From assembly GCA_963736575.1 (NCBI GenBank), contig CAVTPD010000003.1:1467192-1531191 (forward strand): a DNA stretch of 64,000 nucleotides. The letters are read 5' to 3'. Position numbers and translations under genes: made by a program. Positions within the stretch are counted from its first letter, which is position 1; each line of letters starts with the position of its first letter. The DNA comes from CAVTPD01 sp963736575 (lineage in GTDB: Bacteria; Bacteroidota; Bacteroidia; Cytophagales; JAAEPT01). A model generated the notes under the pieces. It did no database searches. It saw only the letters and a list, made by a program, of their open reading frames with translations, and was not told the origin of the DNA. Shown here piece by piece: positions 40,830 through 53,460 of this stretch.

Positions 40830-43462
40830 GTGAGCGGCGTCAACGACATTCGCGGCAAGTTTCTGGACTACTTCCGCGCCGAGGGTCACGAGGTCGTCGC
40901 GTCGAGCCCGCTGGTGCCCCGCAACGATCCCACGCTGCTGTTTACCAACGCGGGCATGGTCCAGTTCAAAGACGTGTTCATCGGCGAGGAACACCGCGCT
41001 TACAGACCGGGCGGTCACCAGCGAGTGCGTGCGCGCCGGCGGCAAGCACAACGATCTTGAGAATGTTGGCTACACCGCTCGTCATCACACCTTCTTCGAG
41101 ATGCTGGGCAATTTCAGTTTCGGCGACTACTTTAAGGAAGACGCCATCGGTTGGCGTGGCGGCTGTTCTGACCGAGGAGTTCGGACTGCCGGCGGATCGA
41201 CTGCTGGGCACGGTCTTCGCGGACGATGATGAGGCGTCGACATCTGGCGCAAGATTGAGGGTGGCCCGGGACGATTTTCCCGTCGGGCGAGGACGACAAC
41301 TTCTGGGCATGGGCGATACCGGGCCGTGCGGGCCGTGCCGGAAATCTTCTTCGATCATGGGTCACGTCGCCGGCGGCCCCCCCGGTTCGCGGACGAGGAT
41401 GGCGATCGCTATGTGAGATCTGGAATCTCGTCTTCATGCAGTACGAGCGCTCGGCGGCCGGTGAGCGGCTCGACCTGCCCGCCCTCGGTCGACACCGGCA
41501 TGGGGCTTGAGCGCATCGCGACCATCTGCAGGGCGTGCACACAACTACGAGATCGATCTGTTCCGCGCCCTCATCGGCGCGACCGAGGAGGCGCTGGGCG
41601 TCTCTTCGCGCAAGGACGGGACGCTGGACCCCAGCTTCAAGGTGATCGCGGACCACCTGCGCGCCACCTGCTTCCTGATGGCGGACGGGGTGCTGCCGTC
41701 GAACGAGGGGCGCGGCTATGTGCTGCGCCGCATCATGCGGCGCGCGATGCGGCACGCGAACCTTCTGGGCGCCACGAAGCCGGCCTTCACACGCTGGTGC
41801 CTGCGCTGACGCGCGAGATGGGGCAGGCCTATCCGGAGCTGGTGCGCGCACAATCGCTCATCATGGAGACGACGAGGGCCGAGGAGGAGCGATTTGGTCG
41901 CACCCTCGCCCACGGGATCGGCCTGCTGGAAGAGGCGGTGTCCTCGCTGCCCGACGGCGCCGCACTGCCGGGGGCGACCGCGTTCAAGCTCTACGACACG
42001 TTCGGCTTTCCCTACGACCTGACGGAGGACGCGCTGCGGCCGCGCGGGCTGACGGTGGACCGCGCCGGGTTCGAGGCGGCGATGGCCGCGCAGAAGGCGA
42101 AGTCGCGCGCGGCGTGGTCCGGCACCGGCGATGCGGCGGACGAGCGGGTGTGGTTCGCCGTTCGCGAACGGGTGGGTGCGACGGAGTTTCTCGGCTATAC
42201 GACGACCGAGGCGGACGGTGCGGTCGCCGCCATCGTGGTGGCCGGCAAGGAGGTGTCCTCGCTCGAGGCCGGGCAGGAAGCATCGATCGTCTTCAACCAG
42301 ACCCCGTTCTATGCCGAGTCGGGTGGCCAGGTCGGCGACCGCGGCGTTGCCCACCACGGCGAGGTGCGGTTCATGGTGCAGGACGTGGCGAAGGCGGCCG
42401 ACGGACTGCACGCGCATCGCGGGGTGTTGGAGGCCGGCGCTCTGCATGTCGGCGATGCGCTGACGTTGACGGTCGATGCCGAGCAGCGCGACATGATCCG
42501 CGCAAACCATTCCGCGACGCATATCCTGCACGAATGCCTGCGGCGCACGCTGGGCGACCATGTGGCGCAGAAAGGCTCGCTGGTGGCCCCGGAGCGGCTG
42601 CGGTTCGACTTTTCTCACCACGCGCCGATCGCTGCCACCGACCTTGCAGCCATCGAGGCGAGCGCGAACGCCCGCATCCGCGAGAACGACACGGTGGATA
42701 CGCGCGTGATGGGGATCGAGGACGCCATGAAGTCCGGGGCCCGCGCGCTGTTCGGCGAGAAGTATGGCGACGAAGTGCGCGTGGTGTCGCTGGGGCGTGA
42801 CGCGGACTCCCGCTTCTCTATCGAGTTGTGCGGTGGCACCCATGTGACGCGGGACGGGCGATATCGGGCTGGTGACGCTGGTGGACGAGGCATCGGTCTC
42901 GTCCGGCGTGCGGCGCGTCGAGGCGCTTACGGGTGAGGCGGCGCGGCGGCACCTGTCGCAACAACGCGACCGGCTGCGGGCAGTGGCTGCCGCCATGCGC
43001 GTGTCGCCGGACGAAGCAGCCGCCCGTGTGGAAACGCTGGTGGAGGATCGCCGACGGCTGGAGCGCGAGCTTGAGGACGTGCGCAAGCGGCTGGCGATGG
43101 CCGGACCTGCCCAGGCCGAGGCGGCGCGCGAGGTCGCAGGCGTCACGTTCGTCGGGCGTGTGGTGGATGATCTGCCGGGCAAGGCGCTGAAGGGGCTGGC
43201 CGACGAGGCACGCGAGGCGGCAGGTTCCGCGGTGGTAACCGTCGTGGGGCGCTCCGACGGGCGAGCGAGCGTGGTGGTGAGTGTTAGCCCCGACCTTGTC
43301 GGACGGTTCGATGCTGTGGCGCTGGTGCGCGAGGCGGCCAGCGCGCTCGGCGGCAAGGGCGGCGGCGGGCGGCCGGACATGGCGCAGGCCGGTGGTCCGG
43401 ATGCCGACAAGGCAGATGCGGCGATCGCCGCCGTCATTCAGGCGATGGAGGCGGCCGCTTAG
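40830..43462 (+). CDS. alaS: Alanyl-tRNA synthetase, frameshifted
   Basis: About 877 codons, the usual length. A GTG start with GAGG a few bases upstream opens SGVNDIRGKFLDYF. The class II core has LVPRNDPTLLFTNAGMVQF. The editing domain has HSATHILHECL (zinc and editing HxxxH) and the later CGGTHV. The C-terminal DHHA1/C-Ala region ends VIQAMEAAA. Shifts cluster in the first 700 bases and near 42860. It is essential in bacteria, so the breaks are best explained by read errors. Confidence 0.95.
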
Positions 43463-43497
43463 GCCAGCGCGGCTCGCCTGGTCCGTGCGAAATGATA

Positions 43498-43531
43498 AAC
43501 GCCCGCCTGTCTGACCAGGCGGGCGTTTTCA
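43498..43531 (+). terminator. Rho-independent terminator after alaS
   Basis: AACGCCCGCCTG and CAGGCGGGCGTT form a perfect 12-base stem with loop TCTGAC, followed by TTCATTT. It lies ~36 bases past the alaS stop and before the convergent DUF4112 gene. Confidence 0.9.
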
Positions 43532-43572
43532 TTTCGCGCATCAGACGTGTGGGACGCCTTAGCCCCCCGGTG

Positions 43573-43968
43573 TCAGCGGCGGCGCTTCGCGTTCGGTCGC
43601 TCGAGGTCGCGCTTCAGGAGAGCCATGTTGGCGCGGTTGGCTTTCCAGAACACGTCGATGACGGTGCCGACGAGCGGGATGGAGCCAAACACAGTGTCGC
43701 CGGCGGCATTGATCGCCATCCTCGCCATTGTCCGCTTGCGGGCGCCGAGGCGGTAACCCTGCGCCAGCAGGTATCCGGACATGCCGAGGCCGGCGAGGTC
43801 ACCGACGCCAGGGACAAGGCCGAGGATGGAATCGAGGCCGAACCGGATCCCGAACACGCTGAACTTGGAGTCGAGCAGGTTCGCGAGGTCGTCCAGATGC
43901 TTGACGTCCGGCTCTGCGGAATACTCCCGACGGCCGGGCGCGCGGCTCATAGAGATGGTGCGTGCCAT
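43573..43968 (-). CDS. DUF4112 domain protein
   Basis: About 131 residues from MARTISM (an upstream ATG at 43989 is possible). The core LDSKFSVFGIRFGLDSILGLVPGVGD and then SIPLVGTVIDVFWKANRAN are diagnostic of DUF4112. Two weak hydrophobic segments suggest membrane association. Function unknown. It lies between alaS and recA. Confidence 0.85.
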   Translation of the reverse strand: MARTISMSRAPGRREYSAEPDVKHLDDLANLLDSKFSVFGIRFGLDSILGLVPGVGDLAGLGMSGYLLAQGYRLGARKRTMARMAINAAGDTVFGSIPLVGTVIDVFWKANRANMALLKRDLERPNAKRRR

Positions 43969-44151
43969 GATGCTTTGCCCTTTGAGCATTCAATGTGCGA
44001 TGAGCCCCGGCGGTTCCTTTTATACTGGAACCCACGTGCGCAACGTGACGGGGTTGAGCAACGAAGGGGCGCCAGTCTGACCGGCGGCCCTCCCTGTGGC
44101 GAGGTTGCCCGACGTCAGCGGCCTCCGCACCGGCGCCGCTGACGGACCGAT

Positions 44152-45251
<1,100 letters not shown>

Positions 45252-45369
45252 GCACGTTTCCCTTACGCTTCATCGCGTTCTACCCGTATGTGAAGGGTTC
45301 TTATTACACATCGCCGTTGCGTTCGCAATCTGTTCAACATCTTAAAATTGCGTTAACGGCGTGCAGGTT

Positions 45370-47363
45370 CTAGGCGCGGCCGAGTTCGAGCTTCACCGCT
45401 TCCGCCAACGCCTTCAACGTGAAGGGCTTGGGCAGGAACTGCGCGTCACCCAGCTCGTCCACCGATGCACCGTCCGCGTAACCGGACATGAAGATCACCT
45501 TCAGGTCCGCCCGTTCGGCCTTGAGCCGTTTTACCAGAGTTGGGCCATCGAGCTCGGGCATGATCACATCGGTCAACAACAAATCCACGCGGTCGCCCTG
45601 TTCGGCGAAAATTTCGGCTGCCTCCACGCCTGAAGCGGCCGAGAGGACCTGATAGCCCTTCGCCGAAAGGGCGCGCGCTGCGAAGGTGCGGATCGCTTCC
45701 TCGTCCTCCACCAGAAGGAGCGTGGCGTTTCCGGTGAGGTCACCGGCCGGCTTCGCCGCCGCCGGCTCCACCTCGGGCGCCGGTTTGAGGGCCTGCGTGC
45801 GCGGCAGATAGACCAGGAAGGTGGTGCCCTCCCCTTCCGCGCTGCGCACGTCGAGCGCACCGCCGGTCTGCTTGACGATCCCGTAGACGGTGGACAGGCC
45901 AAGCCCTGTCCCCTCGCCGGTGGCCTTGGTGGTGAAGAAGGGTTCGAAGATCTTGTCCAGGATCGCTTGCGGGATGCCTGTCCCCACATCGCGGATCTCA
46001 ATCAGCACGCTGTCGCCCTCGGGCGCGCCGGCGGGGGCATCGGCGGCGGCCACGTTGCGCGTCTTCACCGTGAGGGTGCCGCCGCCCGGCATCGCATCGC
46101 GCGCGTTGACCGCCAGATTGATGATGACCTGCTCGATCTGCGACAGGTCCGCCAGCACGGGCCACAGATCGCGCCCATAGGCGATGTCGAGACGCACCGG
46201 CTCGCCAAGCAGGCGGTCGAGCATGACCGAAAGGTCAGCGAGCACGTCGTTGAGGTTGAGGACGGTGGGCCGCAGCGTCTGCCGGCGCGAGAAGGCGAGG
46301 AGCTGCTTGACGAGCCCCGCCGCGCGCTGGGCGTTCTGCTTGATGTTCATGATGTCGCGGAACGCGGGGTCCGACGGGCGGTGGTTCTGCAACAAAAGGT
46401 CCGAGAAGCCGATGATGGCCGTCAGCACGTTGTTGAAGTCGTGCGCGATCCCGCCGGCGAGCTGGCCGATGGCCTGCATCTTCTGGCTCTGCGCGATCTG
46501 GGCTTCCAGCTCGGACTGCTCGGTCACGTCGGTGATGGTGAGGATGAGCAGCGCCCTCCGCGCTCGGCCACAGCCTTGGCAGAGAGGCGCACGCGGCGGC
46601 CGGGCGAGGGCGGCATGGTCCGCGTCGACGCGCGCAAGCCCATCGGCTGCGGGCCTGCGCGGCGAGCCGGGTCAACGCGCCGGGTCCGTCCAGGGCGAGC
46701 CCGTCAGCCAGATGGGCGCCCGCGCCGGCCAGGGCGCGGAAGGGGCCGTTCGCAGGCGGTCGCCCCCGTGGGGCTCGGCAACAGTCGACGAGGGTTTCGC
46801 AAATCGACGCGCGGCAATGCACTGAATGCGGCGCCTCCGCGGCGCCCTGCGCCCGCGGTGGGGCGGCGGGGGATGCGGGCGCGCTCAGCGTTTCGTCGAG
46901 GCTCAGCGTGGCGGCCCGCGTGTGCAGGAGAGGCTCGCCCTGACGCACGATGCGCGAGGGGGCGAGGGGGGATGAGCCGTCGGCACGTCCTTCGTATGGC
47001 CTTGCGCCGCAGGGCAGCGTGGAGCGCGATGGCGCTCGCCTCGTCGCGCGCCAGCGCGTCCGGATCGGACGGTGCGCCGCGTGCCGGCATCATGGTGTCG
47101 AAGCGCTGCGTTGACGCAATGAGCGACGCCGTCGGTTGTCGTGAGCGCGAGCGCTGCGTTCGCGGCGGCGCCACGTGTGCGCGGCCGTGTGCTACACGCT
47201 GCCCCGACTGCCGCAGCGCGCCGGCTGCCGCGGGCAGCGCGACGACGGCGCCGCCGGCCGCCACCACCGCAGCCGCGACGGACAGCGCCGACAGGCCGGC
47301 CACGAGAGCAAGGTCCGGCGAGCGGGCCAACGGACGAAAGGGGGCGGCGATGCGCTGGGTCAT
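45370..47363 (-). CDS. cckA: CckA-type hybrid histidine kinase, frameshifted
   Basis: The C-terminal 385 residues are intact: HisKA (GQLAGGIAHDFNNVLTAIIG with the phospho-His), HATPase boxes (VINLAVNARDAM, then GTGIPQAI, TGEGTGLGLSTVYG) and a receiver domain (LLLTDVIMPELDGP). Upstream, in other frames, lies a membrane start (MTQRIAAPFRPL, then a hydrophobic stretch) and a PAS-like region, broken by several shifts between 46530 and 47330. CckA sends phosphate via ChpT to CtrA and controls the alphaproteobacterial cell cycle. The neighbouring recA fits Rhizobiales order. Confidence 0.85.
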
Positions 47364-47502
47364 GCTCTCAGCGGTGCGGGGCTTCGGGTGGCGGAGGCGG
47401 CCTCGGCGCATGGATTTGCGGCTGTCCCGCCTTTTGCCAACGGAGCGCCTGGGCGCGGTGGCGCACCGCGACGAGGGGAAATGGCCAGGCGCGGCGCCGG
47501 GC

Positions 47503-47930
47503 TCAATCGTCCCGGTGGACGCGTTCCCTGCGCTCATGGCGCTCCTGCGCCTCGATGGACAGTGTTGCGATGGGCCGCGCATCGAGACGCTTCAGGCTGA
47601 TGGGCTCGCCGGTCTCCTCGCAATAGCCGTAGGTGCCGTCCTCGATCCGCGCGAGGGCAGGTCGATCTTGGCGATCAGCTTGCGCTGCCGGTCGCGCGAT
47701 CTCAGTTCGATCGCGTGATCCGCTTCCGACGTGGCACGGTCCGCCAGGTCGGGATGGTTCCGCTCGCGCTCCGCCAACTGTTCTAGCGTATACTTCGATT
47801 CACGCAGAATGTCCGACCGCCAGTCCAACAACTTCTCGCGAAAATACTGCCGCTGTCGGTCATTCATGAACGGCTCGTCCTCACGCGGGCGGTAAAATTC
47901 ATCGATCTCATCGTCCAACATTGTGTTCAT
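47503..47930 (-). CDS. dksA: DksA/TraR-family transcription factor, frameshifted
   Basis: About 142 residues. DEFYRPREDEPFMNDRQRQYF opens the coiled coil, LADRATSEADHAIELRSRDR closes it, and after a shift near 47660 the frame continues DGTYGYCEETGEPISLKRL to QERHERRERVHRDD. Only one cysteine is left of the four-Cys zinc finger, as in many alphaproteobacterial DksA proteins. It binds RNA polymerase and works with ppGpp. Confidence 0.9.
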
Positions 47931-48109
47931 CCGACGAGTGACTCCATTCAGGCGCGAAGCCGCTAATACACCGGCCACACCTGAATGCAACAGCCAAAGC
48001 CATGAAATTCCTGGCGCCTCGATCAAGCTGTGGCTTTGCTGCACCTTGTTGCGGCGCAGCAAAACCGACGTTGCACCGCACGTTGACCTCGCGACCGATG
48101 CCGATAGCA

Positions 48110-48322
48110 CTAACCCTTCTTGACTTCGCTGTGGAGCTTCAGAACAGCATCGCCGTCGTCCTGCTCGATATAATAGGCGGGACAGTCTTTCGACCCTTTG
48201 CGGGTCACTTCTGCACCCTTGATCTTGCGCGAGACTTTGCGGGTGTACACCTTCGCGATCTTGCCGGTCCCGGTGCCGTTGCCCCACTCCCACTTGACTT
48301 TGTCGCCCTGCGAATAACTCAT
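48110..48322 (-). CDS. DUF2945 (HVA1-type Tudor domain) protein
   Basis: Seventy residues: MSYSQGDKVKWEWGNGTGTG, then IAKVYTRKVSRKIKGAEVTRKG and a Lys-rich end. This is the complete small SH3/Tudor-like family found in bacteria and fungi. A Shine-Dalgarno (GAGGAGG) precedes the ATG. Function unknown. Confidence 0.85.
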   Translation of the reverse strand: MSYSQGDKVKWEWGNGTGTGKIAKVYTRKVSRKIKGAEVTRKGSKDCPAYYIEQDDGDAVLKLHSEVKKG

Positions 48323-48402
48323 GGATGTGACCTCCTCGTGATGGTGCGCACAACCGGCTGGTGGTCCTGGTGAGGTTCCCCCACTGTGACAAAGGCGACC
48401 CC

Positions 48403-49245
48403 ATGCGCTTCGAAGGCTCGCAAACCTATGTGGCCACGCAGGATCTGCAGATTGCCGTGAATGCGGCCGTCGCCCTGGAGCGGCCCTTGCTGGTGAAGGG
48501 GGAGCCGGGGACCGGGAAGTCGGCGCTGGCGCGGGAAGTGGCGGAGGCGCTCGGCGCCCGGCTGATCGAGTGGCACATCAAGTCGACCACCAAGGCGCGC
48601 GAGGGTCTCTACGAGTACTACGCCGTCGCCCGCCTGCGCGACAGCCAGCTCGGCGACCCGCGCGTTTCCGACGTGTCGAACTACATTCGCCGCGGCATGT
48701 TGTGGGAAGCGTTCGTCGCGCCGGAGCGGCCCGTGTTGCTGATCGACGAGATCGACAAGGCCGACATCGAATTCCCGAACGACCTGCTCCTCGAACTCGA
48801 TCGTATGGAATTTACCGTGCAGGAAACCGGCGAGCACATCGCCGCCGCGCGGCGGCCGGTGGTGATCATCACCTCCAACAACGAGAAGGAGCTGCCAGAT
48901 GCGTTTCTGCGCCGCTGCTTCTTCCATTACATAAAGTTTCCCGACGAGGAGACGCTGGCGCGAATTGTCGAGGTTGACTTCCGGGCGTCTGAAGCCGCTC
49001 CTTCTCCAAAAGCGGCGCTCGAGCATCTTCGAGCTGCGCGGCGCTCCGGCCTCAAGAAGCGCTCATTGACGTCCGAGTTGCTCGACTGGGATCAGCTTCT
49101 GGTCGTGGAGGACCTGTCGCCGGAGGAGATCGCCAAGCGCGGGTCACAGGTGCTTCCGCCGCTGCAGGGGCGCTGATCAAGAACGAGCAGGACGTCCACC
49201 TCTTCGAGGCGCCTTGCCTTCCTGGGACCGGGCGCGCCGCTCGTG
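48403..49245 (+). CDS. MoxR-like AAA+ ATPase, 3' frameshift
   Basis: About 280 residues from MRFEGSQTYV. Walker A is GEPGTGKS (33-40) and Walker B PVLLIDEIDKADIEF, with RRPVVIITSNNEKELPDAFLRR. Small shifts in the last 270 bases obscure the end; homologous sequence continues to ALIKNEQDVHLFE and stops at about 49245. Its usual partner, a VWA protein, lies at 51894-53081 on the other strand. Confidence 0.9.
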
Positions 49246-49712
49246 AGGCACCTCATCGTCGATGCGCCAGAGCGCCAAAGCGGAAGCGGGGCTGGATAAG
49301 CGCGACTTCGACCGCACGCTCGACGCGCGCGGCTGGGCCGAAGCGGAGACGGTGGGCGAGACGCTCGCGGCGCTCGATCTCCTGCCGGACACCGTGGTGT
49401 GCTCCGCGGCACGGCGCACCCGCGACACGTTGTGCGCGCTGATGCCGTTCTGGCCGGTGACTGCCTGATTTACCTCAAGGCCAGCCTCTACAACGCCGAG
49501 GTCCCGGAGCTGCGCGAAGCAGCGCGCACGGCGCGCGGACAGCGCGCTCATTCATCATCGGCCGCAATCCGCGGTCGACAGCTCGCGCCGCATTTCGGCA
49601 CCAATCCCTGATGCTGCGGACCTGAGCATGGCTTTCCGACGGCTGGGGCCGCGGTGTTCACGATGGGTTCGCCATCGACACGATCGGCTTCGAGAGGATG
49701 ATCGCGCCATGA
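49242..49712 (+). CDS. SixA-type histidine phosphatase, frameshifted
   Basis: About 155 codons. A GTG start overlapping the previous stop gives VRHLIV-MR-AKS (the RHG-type catalytic His region, with a shift inside it), then KRDFDRTLDARGWAEAE and VCSAARRTRDTL. The second half is in other frames (GRNPAVDSS). Small phosphohistidine phosphatases of this family remove phosphate from HPt domains. It ends in an ATGA overlap with the next gene. Confidence 0.75.
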
Positions 49713-50349
49713 CCGCCGCACACCGCGCGGAAGGCGGGCCTTCGCGACAGGATCGTGCGCCTCGCCGAACTCCTGTACCTGCGCGGCTATGCGCACGGGA
49801 CGACTGGTAACATTTCAGTGCGCACGGACGATGAACATCTAGTGACGCCAACCGACTCTTGCATGGGACCGCTGGAGGCCGAGCGGATCGCTCACGTGAC
49901 GGCGGACGGCACGCACCTGTCCGGCGACAAGCCCTCCAAGGAGACGTTCCTGCACCTTGCCATGTACGAGGAGGCGCGAGCGCCGGCGCCGTGGTGCACC
50001 TGCATCCACGCACGTGGTCGCCGTCTCGATCTCAGCGAGACCATGTGGACAACGCGCCGCCCCCGCTCACCGCCTACCACCACATGAAGGTCGGCCGGCT
50101 GCCCATGGCGCCCTACGTGCGGCCGGGCGACATGCGCCTCGCCGACGAGGTCGCCGCCGTGCCGCCAGTCATCACGCCATGCTGCTGGCCAACGACGGCC
50201 CCGTGGTGGCCGGTCGCACGCTGGAGGATGCGCTCGCCATCGCCGAGGAGCTGGAGGAGACCGCGAAGTGGACCTCTACCCATGGCAGACTGGTGCGCGG
50301 GCTCGACCTGCCCCAGCTCGCCGAGCTCGACAGCGCTTTCCCGAGCTGA
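49709..50349 (+). CDS. Class II aldolase/adducin family (OtnC-like), frameshifted
   Basis: About 213 codons. LAELLYLRGYAHGTTGNISVR and TPTDSCMGPLEAERIAHV form the substrate pocket; the zinc histidines lie in AVVHLHS (split by a shift near 50010) and SHHAMLLANDGPVVAG. The pattern best fits 3-oxo-tetronate 4-phosphate decarboxylase (OtnC), though fuculose-phosphate aldolase is close. Translation is coupled to the phosphatase. Confidence 0.75.
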
Positions 50350-50360
50350 GCGGCCGCCGC

Positions 50361-51845
50361 TTAAGGTTCCGGCAGCACAACCTCCGGCTGCTCGGCGGCC
50401 TGCTTGCGCATCTGACGGGCGTCCTCGGCGTCGTCCTTGCCTTGAAGCGTGCTGTAGTGCCGGCTTGCCGCCTCGATGGTGGGAAAGTCGAGCGTGGTGC
50501 CGGACTTCTTGACCGCACCGTCGCGCACCAGCCTTTCGAGCGCATCGTCCAGCTCGAAGTCGACGGCGACGCCGTAGCGGTTCTTGATACGCTCGTCGAT
50601 CATCGCCTTCTGCGCGCCGAGCTCGGCGCTCCTCCACCGACATTCCCGCCAGGAAGTAGAGGGTGATGAGATCCTCCTTTACATCCTCTTCCTTGGCGCG
50701 GTCGAGGAGGAGGCGCCGAGCGGCGCGGTCGTTGGCAAGGTCGTGAAGAACAGCTTCTGCGCCAGCTCCATCATGTAGCGCGTGGCGCTGGTTGAAGAAG
50801 GTCGTCACGCGCCGGCGCCATCAGCCCGCCGAAGCCGACGAGCGCGCCCAGCGCCGCGATGGGGTTGGTGGCCGCAAGGATTTTGCCCGAAGTGGCGAAA
50901 ATGCCGAACATCGTGCCGCCGCCGGCGGTCGCATAGAACTTGATCTTGTCAAACGGGCGGAACTGGACGCGGCGCAGCGGGAACAGGATCTGAAGGTCAT
51001 GCTCCGGCACGTCCTTGAAGACCTTGATGTAGATAACGCGGCCGTCGTGTCTCGGCAACTGTTGCGCCGCTTCTTGACGAGCTTCTGCGCCTTCTTCTCG
51101 CTGATGTCGCTTTCGCGCAGGAGATCCTGCACGTGATCCTCGTCGGTCTTCAGCTTGAGCAGGACAAAGAGGCGGCGATAGATGCGAACATCATACTCGT
51201 TACTTCATGATGTACGCCGTTTCCGGCGCCGGACGACGCGCTTGGAGAGGAACAGGTCGCGCGCATAGCCTGAAGCAAGTCGTATTCGGACAGGTCGACC
51301 TCGATGCGCAGCGAATAGGGTGACTGCGCACTGAGGATCTCGGTGATTTCCGCGTTGGTCAGCTGGGTGTAGTTGGCGCGAGTGAGAAGATGGGTCGTCA
51401 GCGCGGAGAGTTCCCCCTCCATCGCGGTGGTCTGCTCGGGGGTGAAGTTGCACACCTTCAAGGTGTCGGCATCCGGGCTGAACGGCAGGTAGAGGCGGCG
51501 GATCTCCCGCCCGAGCACGCGATAGTCGTGGCCACGATGGCGCTCAAGCCGAAGCGCCAGTTCCACGAACGACTCCGTGTCGGCGTCCCGGTCGATGTCC
51601 CGGCACAGGTCCGCGACCACGGCCTGCCGGGTGAGCGGGATGAACCGCGACACCTTGATGGCCCGCGGCTCAGTGTTCGCGCCGGGGGGCGTGGGAAGGC
51701 CGGCCACCTCGCGCACCCAGTCGAGCACCGGCCGGCGCCGCTTGGCGGTCTCGGGCGAGTCGCCCTCGCCGGAGAGTTCCTCGGTCTTCGGGCCCCGAGC
51801 GTCCACGGCAGCCTCCCCTTTGCTCACGCGCGCATCATCTGTCAT
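50361..51845 (-). CDS. DUF3754 (TMEM143-like) protein, frameshifted
   Basis: The N-terminal 215 residues read intact (SRFIPLTRQAVVADLCRDID, then HDYRVLGREIRRLYLPFSPD). Further on the pieces are RLFVLLKLKTDEDHVQDL, the central VQFRPFDKIKFYATAGGGTM with a hydrophobic hairpin, and the C-terminal IKNRYGVAVDFELDDALERL. This order matches DUF3754. At least four shifts divide it. Function unknown; probably membrane-associated. Confidence 0.75.
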
Positions 51846-51893
51846 GTCCGATCCAAAATGAACGGAACTTTGACGGGCACGGCCAGACGCCCC

Positions 51894-53081
51894 TCAGCGT
51901 CGCAGCGAGTTGATCGCGCCATCGAGCCCGTCGAGAGTCAGCGGGTACATCCGCCCGCCCATCAGCCGTTCGATCATGTCGGTGGACTGTGTGTAGCCCC
52001 AAAGGTCCTGCCGCACCGGGTTGATCCACGCTGCCTTGTGAAAATGGCCGAGCATGCGCTGGAGCCAGACGCCGCCAGCTTCGCGATTCCAGTGCTCTAC
52101 CGAGCCGCCGGGGGTGGCGATCTCGTACGGGCTCATGGCCGCGTCGCCGACAAAGACGAGCCGGGTGTCGGCGGGGAAGGTGCGGATGACGTCGAGTGTG
52201 GCAGTCTGGTCAGAGCGGCGGCGACGGTTGTCCTGCCACAGCCCCTCATAAACGCAGTTGTGGAAATAGTAGTGGGTGAGCGAGCGAAACTCGGAGCGCG
52301 CGGCGGAGAACAGCTCCTCGCAGACCCGCACATGGTCGTCCATCGAGCCGCCGATATCGAGGAGGAGCAGCACCTTGACGGCGTTCTGGCGTTCCCGGCG
52401 GGTCTTCACGTCGAGGAAACCTTCGCGGGCGGTGGCCGAGATGGTCTCCGGCAGGTCGAGCTCCTCCGCGGCGCCGGTGCGGGCGAAACGGCGCAGCTTG
52501 CGCAGCGCGATGCGGATGGAGCGCGTGCCGATCTCCTGGCTGTCGTCAAGATCGCGGAACTCGCGGCGGTCCCACACCTTCACGGCGCGGCGGTGCTTGC
52601 CGGGGCCGCCGATGCGCACGCCTTCCGGGTTGTAGCCGCCGTGTCCGTAGGGCGAGGTGCCGCCGGTGCCGATCCACTTGCTGCCGCCCTGATGGCGCCC
52701 TTCCTGCTCCTCCAGACGCTTCTTCAGCTCCTCCATCAACTTCTGGAAGCCACCGATCGACTCGATGCTCGCCTTCTCTTCCGCGCTGAAGACGCGGTCG
52801 GCGAGCGCACGCAGCCATTCCTCCGGGAGGTCCTGCGCGCCGACGCCGCCCTCCCCGTCCGCGGAGAGCGCCTGGAGGCCCTTGAAGACGTGGGCGAACA
52901 CACGATCGAACGCATCGATCTTGGTTTCGTCCTTGACGAGAATGGCGCGGGCGAGGTGGTAGAAGGTCTCTATGTCGGTGTCCGCGAGGCCCCGCTCCAT
53001 CGCCTCCAGCAGCGCCAGATATTCGCGCAGGGAGACCGGAACGCCTTCCTGCCTCAGGCCCTCGAACAACGGTGTGAACAT
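51894..53081 (-). CDS. VWA-domain protein (CoxE-like)
   Basis: The protein of 395 residues is intact. The N-terminal half is a helical domain (SLREYLALLEAMERGLADTD), and the C-terminal half a von Willebrand A domain whose MIDAS is degenerate in part: VLLLDIGGSMDDHV carries D-x-G-x-S. The conserved SLTHYYFHNCVYEGLW follows. Such proteins form pairs with MoxR ATPases, and one lies at 48403. Confidence 0.9.
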   Translation of the reverse strand: MFTPLFEGLRQEGVPVSLREYLALLEAMERGLADTDIETFYHLARAILVKDETKIDAFDRVFAHVFKGLQALSADGEGGVGAQDLPEEWLRALADRVFSAEEKASIESIGGFQKLMEELKKRLEEQEGRHQGGSKWIGTGGTSPYGHGGYNPEGVRIGGPGKHRRAVKVWDRREFRDLDDSQEIGTRSIRIALRKLRRFARTGAAEELDLPETISATAREGFLDVKTRRERQNAVKVLLLLDIGGSMDDHVRVCEELFSAARSEFRSLTHYYFHNCVYEGLWQDNRRRRSDQTATLDVIRTFPADTRLVFVGDAAMSPYEIATPGGSVEHWNREAGGVWLQRMLGHFHKAAWINPVRQDLWGYTQSTDMIERLMGGRMYPLTLDGLDGAINSLRR

Positions 53082-53117
53082 GGACGAACATCCCTCTCCG
53101 GTCTGCGCTTGTAGCAG

Positions 53118-53459
53118 CTAGGGGCGACCCCGTCCCGGCATCCGCGCGCCGGAAGGAGGGCGCGGCCGGCAACCGGTGGCCCCTGCGCCGCAGTTCGAGA
53201 CGCCGGCGAGGCCGTCGATGTAGATCTCCGAGCGCTCCTGATCGAACTTCGGCAGCTCGTACGCTGCGATGGCGCCCACCCGATTCGGGTCCGTCACCAC
53301 CTATGCCATGAAGGCTTCGCTGGCCAGCAAGCGTCGACGATAGGCGCCGCCGGGCCTTGCGCCGCTATCGGCCGCCGGCTCCTCGAATGCCATTGCGAAG
53401 ACGTCGAGCGTGCCGGCAAACAGCGCCTCGTCGGCGGGCCGGATGCGCTTGATATTCAC
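53118..53459 (-). pseudogene. AAC(3)-I-type GNAT acetyltransferase, truncated or frameshifted
   Basis: A GTG at 53459 opens NIKRIRPADEALFAGTLDVF and reaches RRRLLASEAFMA-stop. In another frame VGAIAAYELPKFDQERSEIY follows, which is the core of AAC(3)-I-like acetyltransferases. After YIDGLAG the expected acetyl-CoA loop (RRxGxA/G) is only partly legible (LRRRG), and the C-terminal third is missing before the VWA start. Whether truncation is real depends on the read quality. Confidence 0.5.
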
Positions 53460-53460
53460 G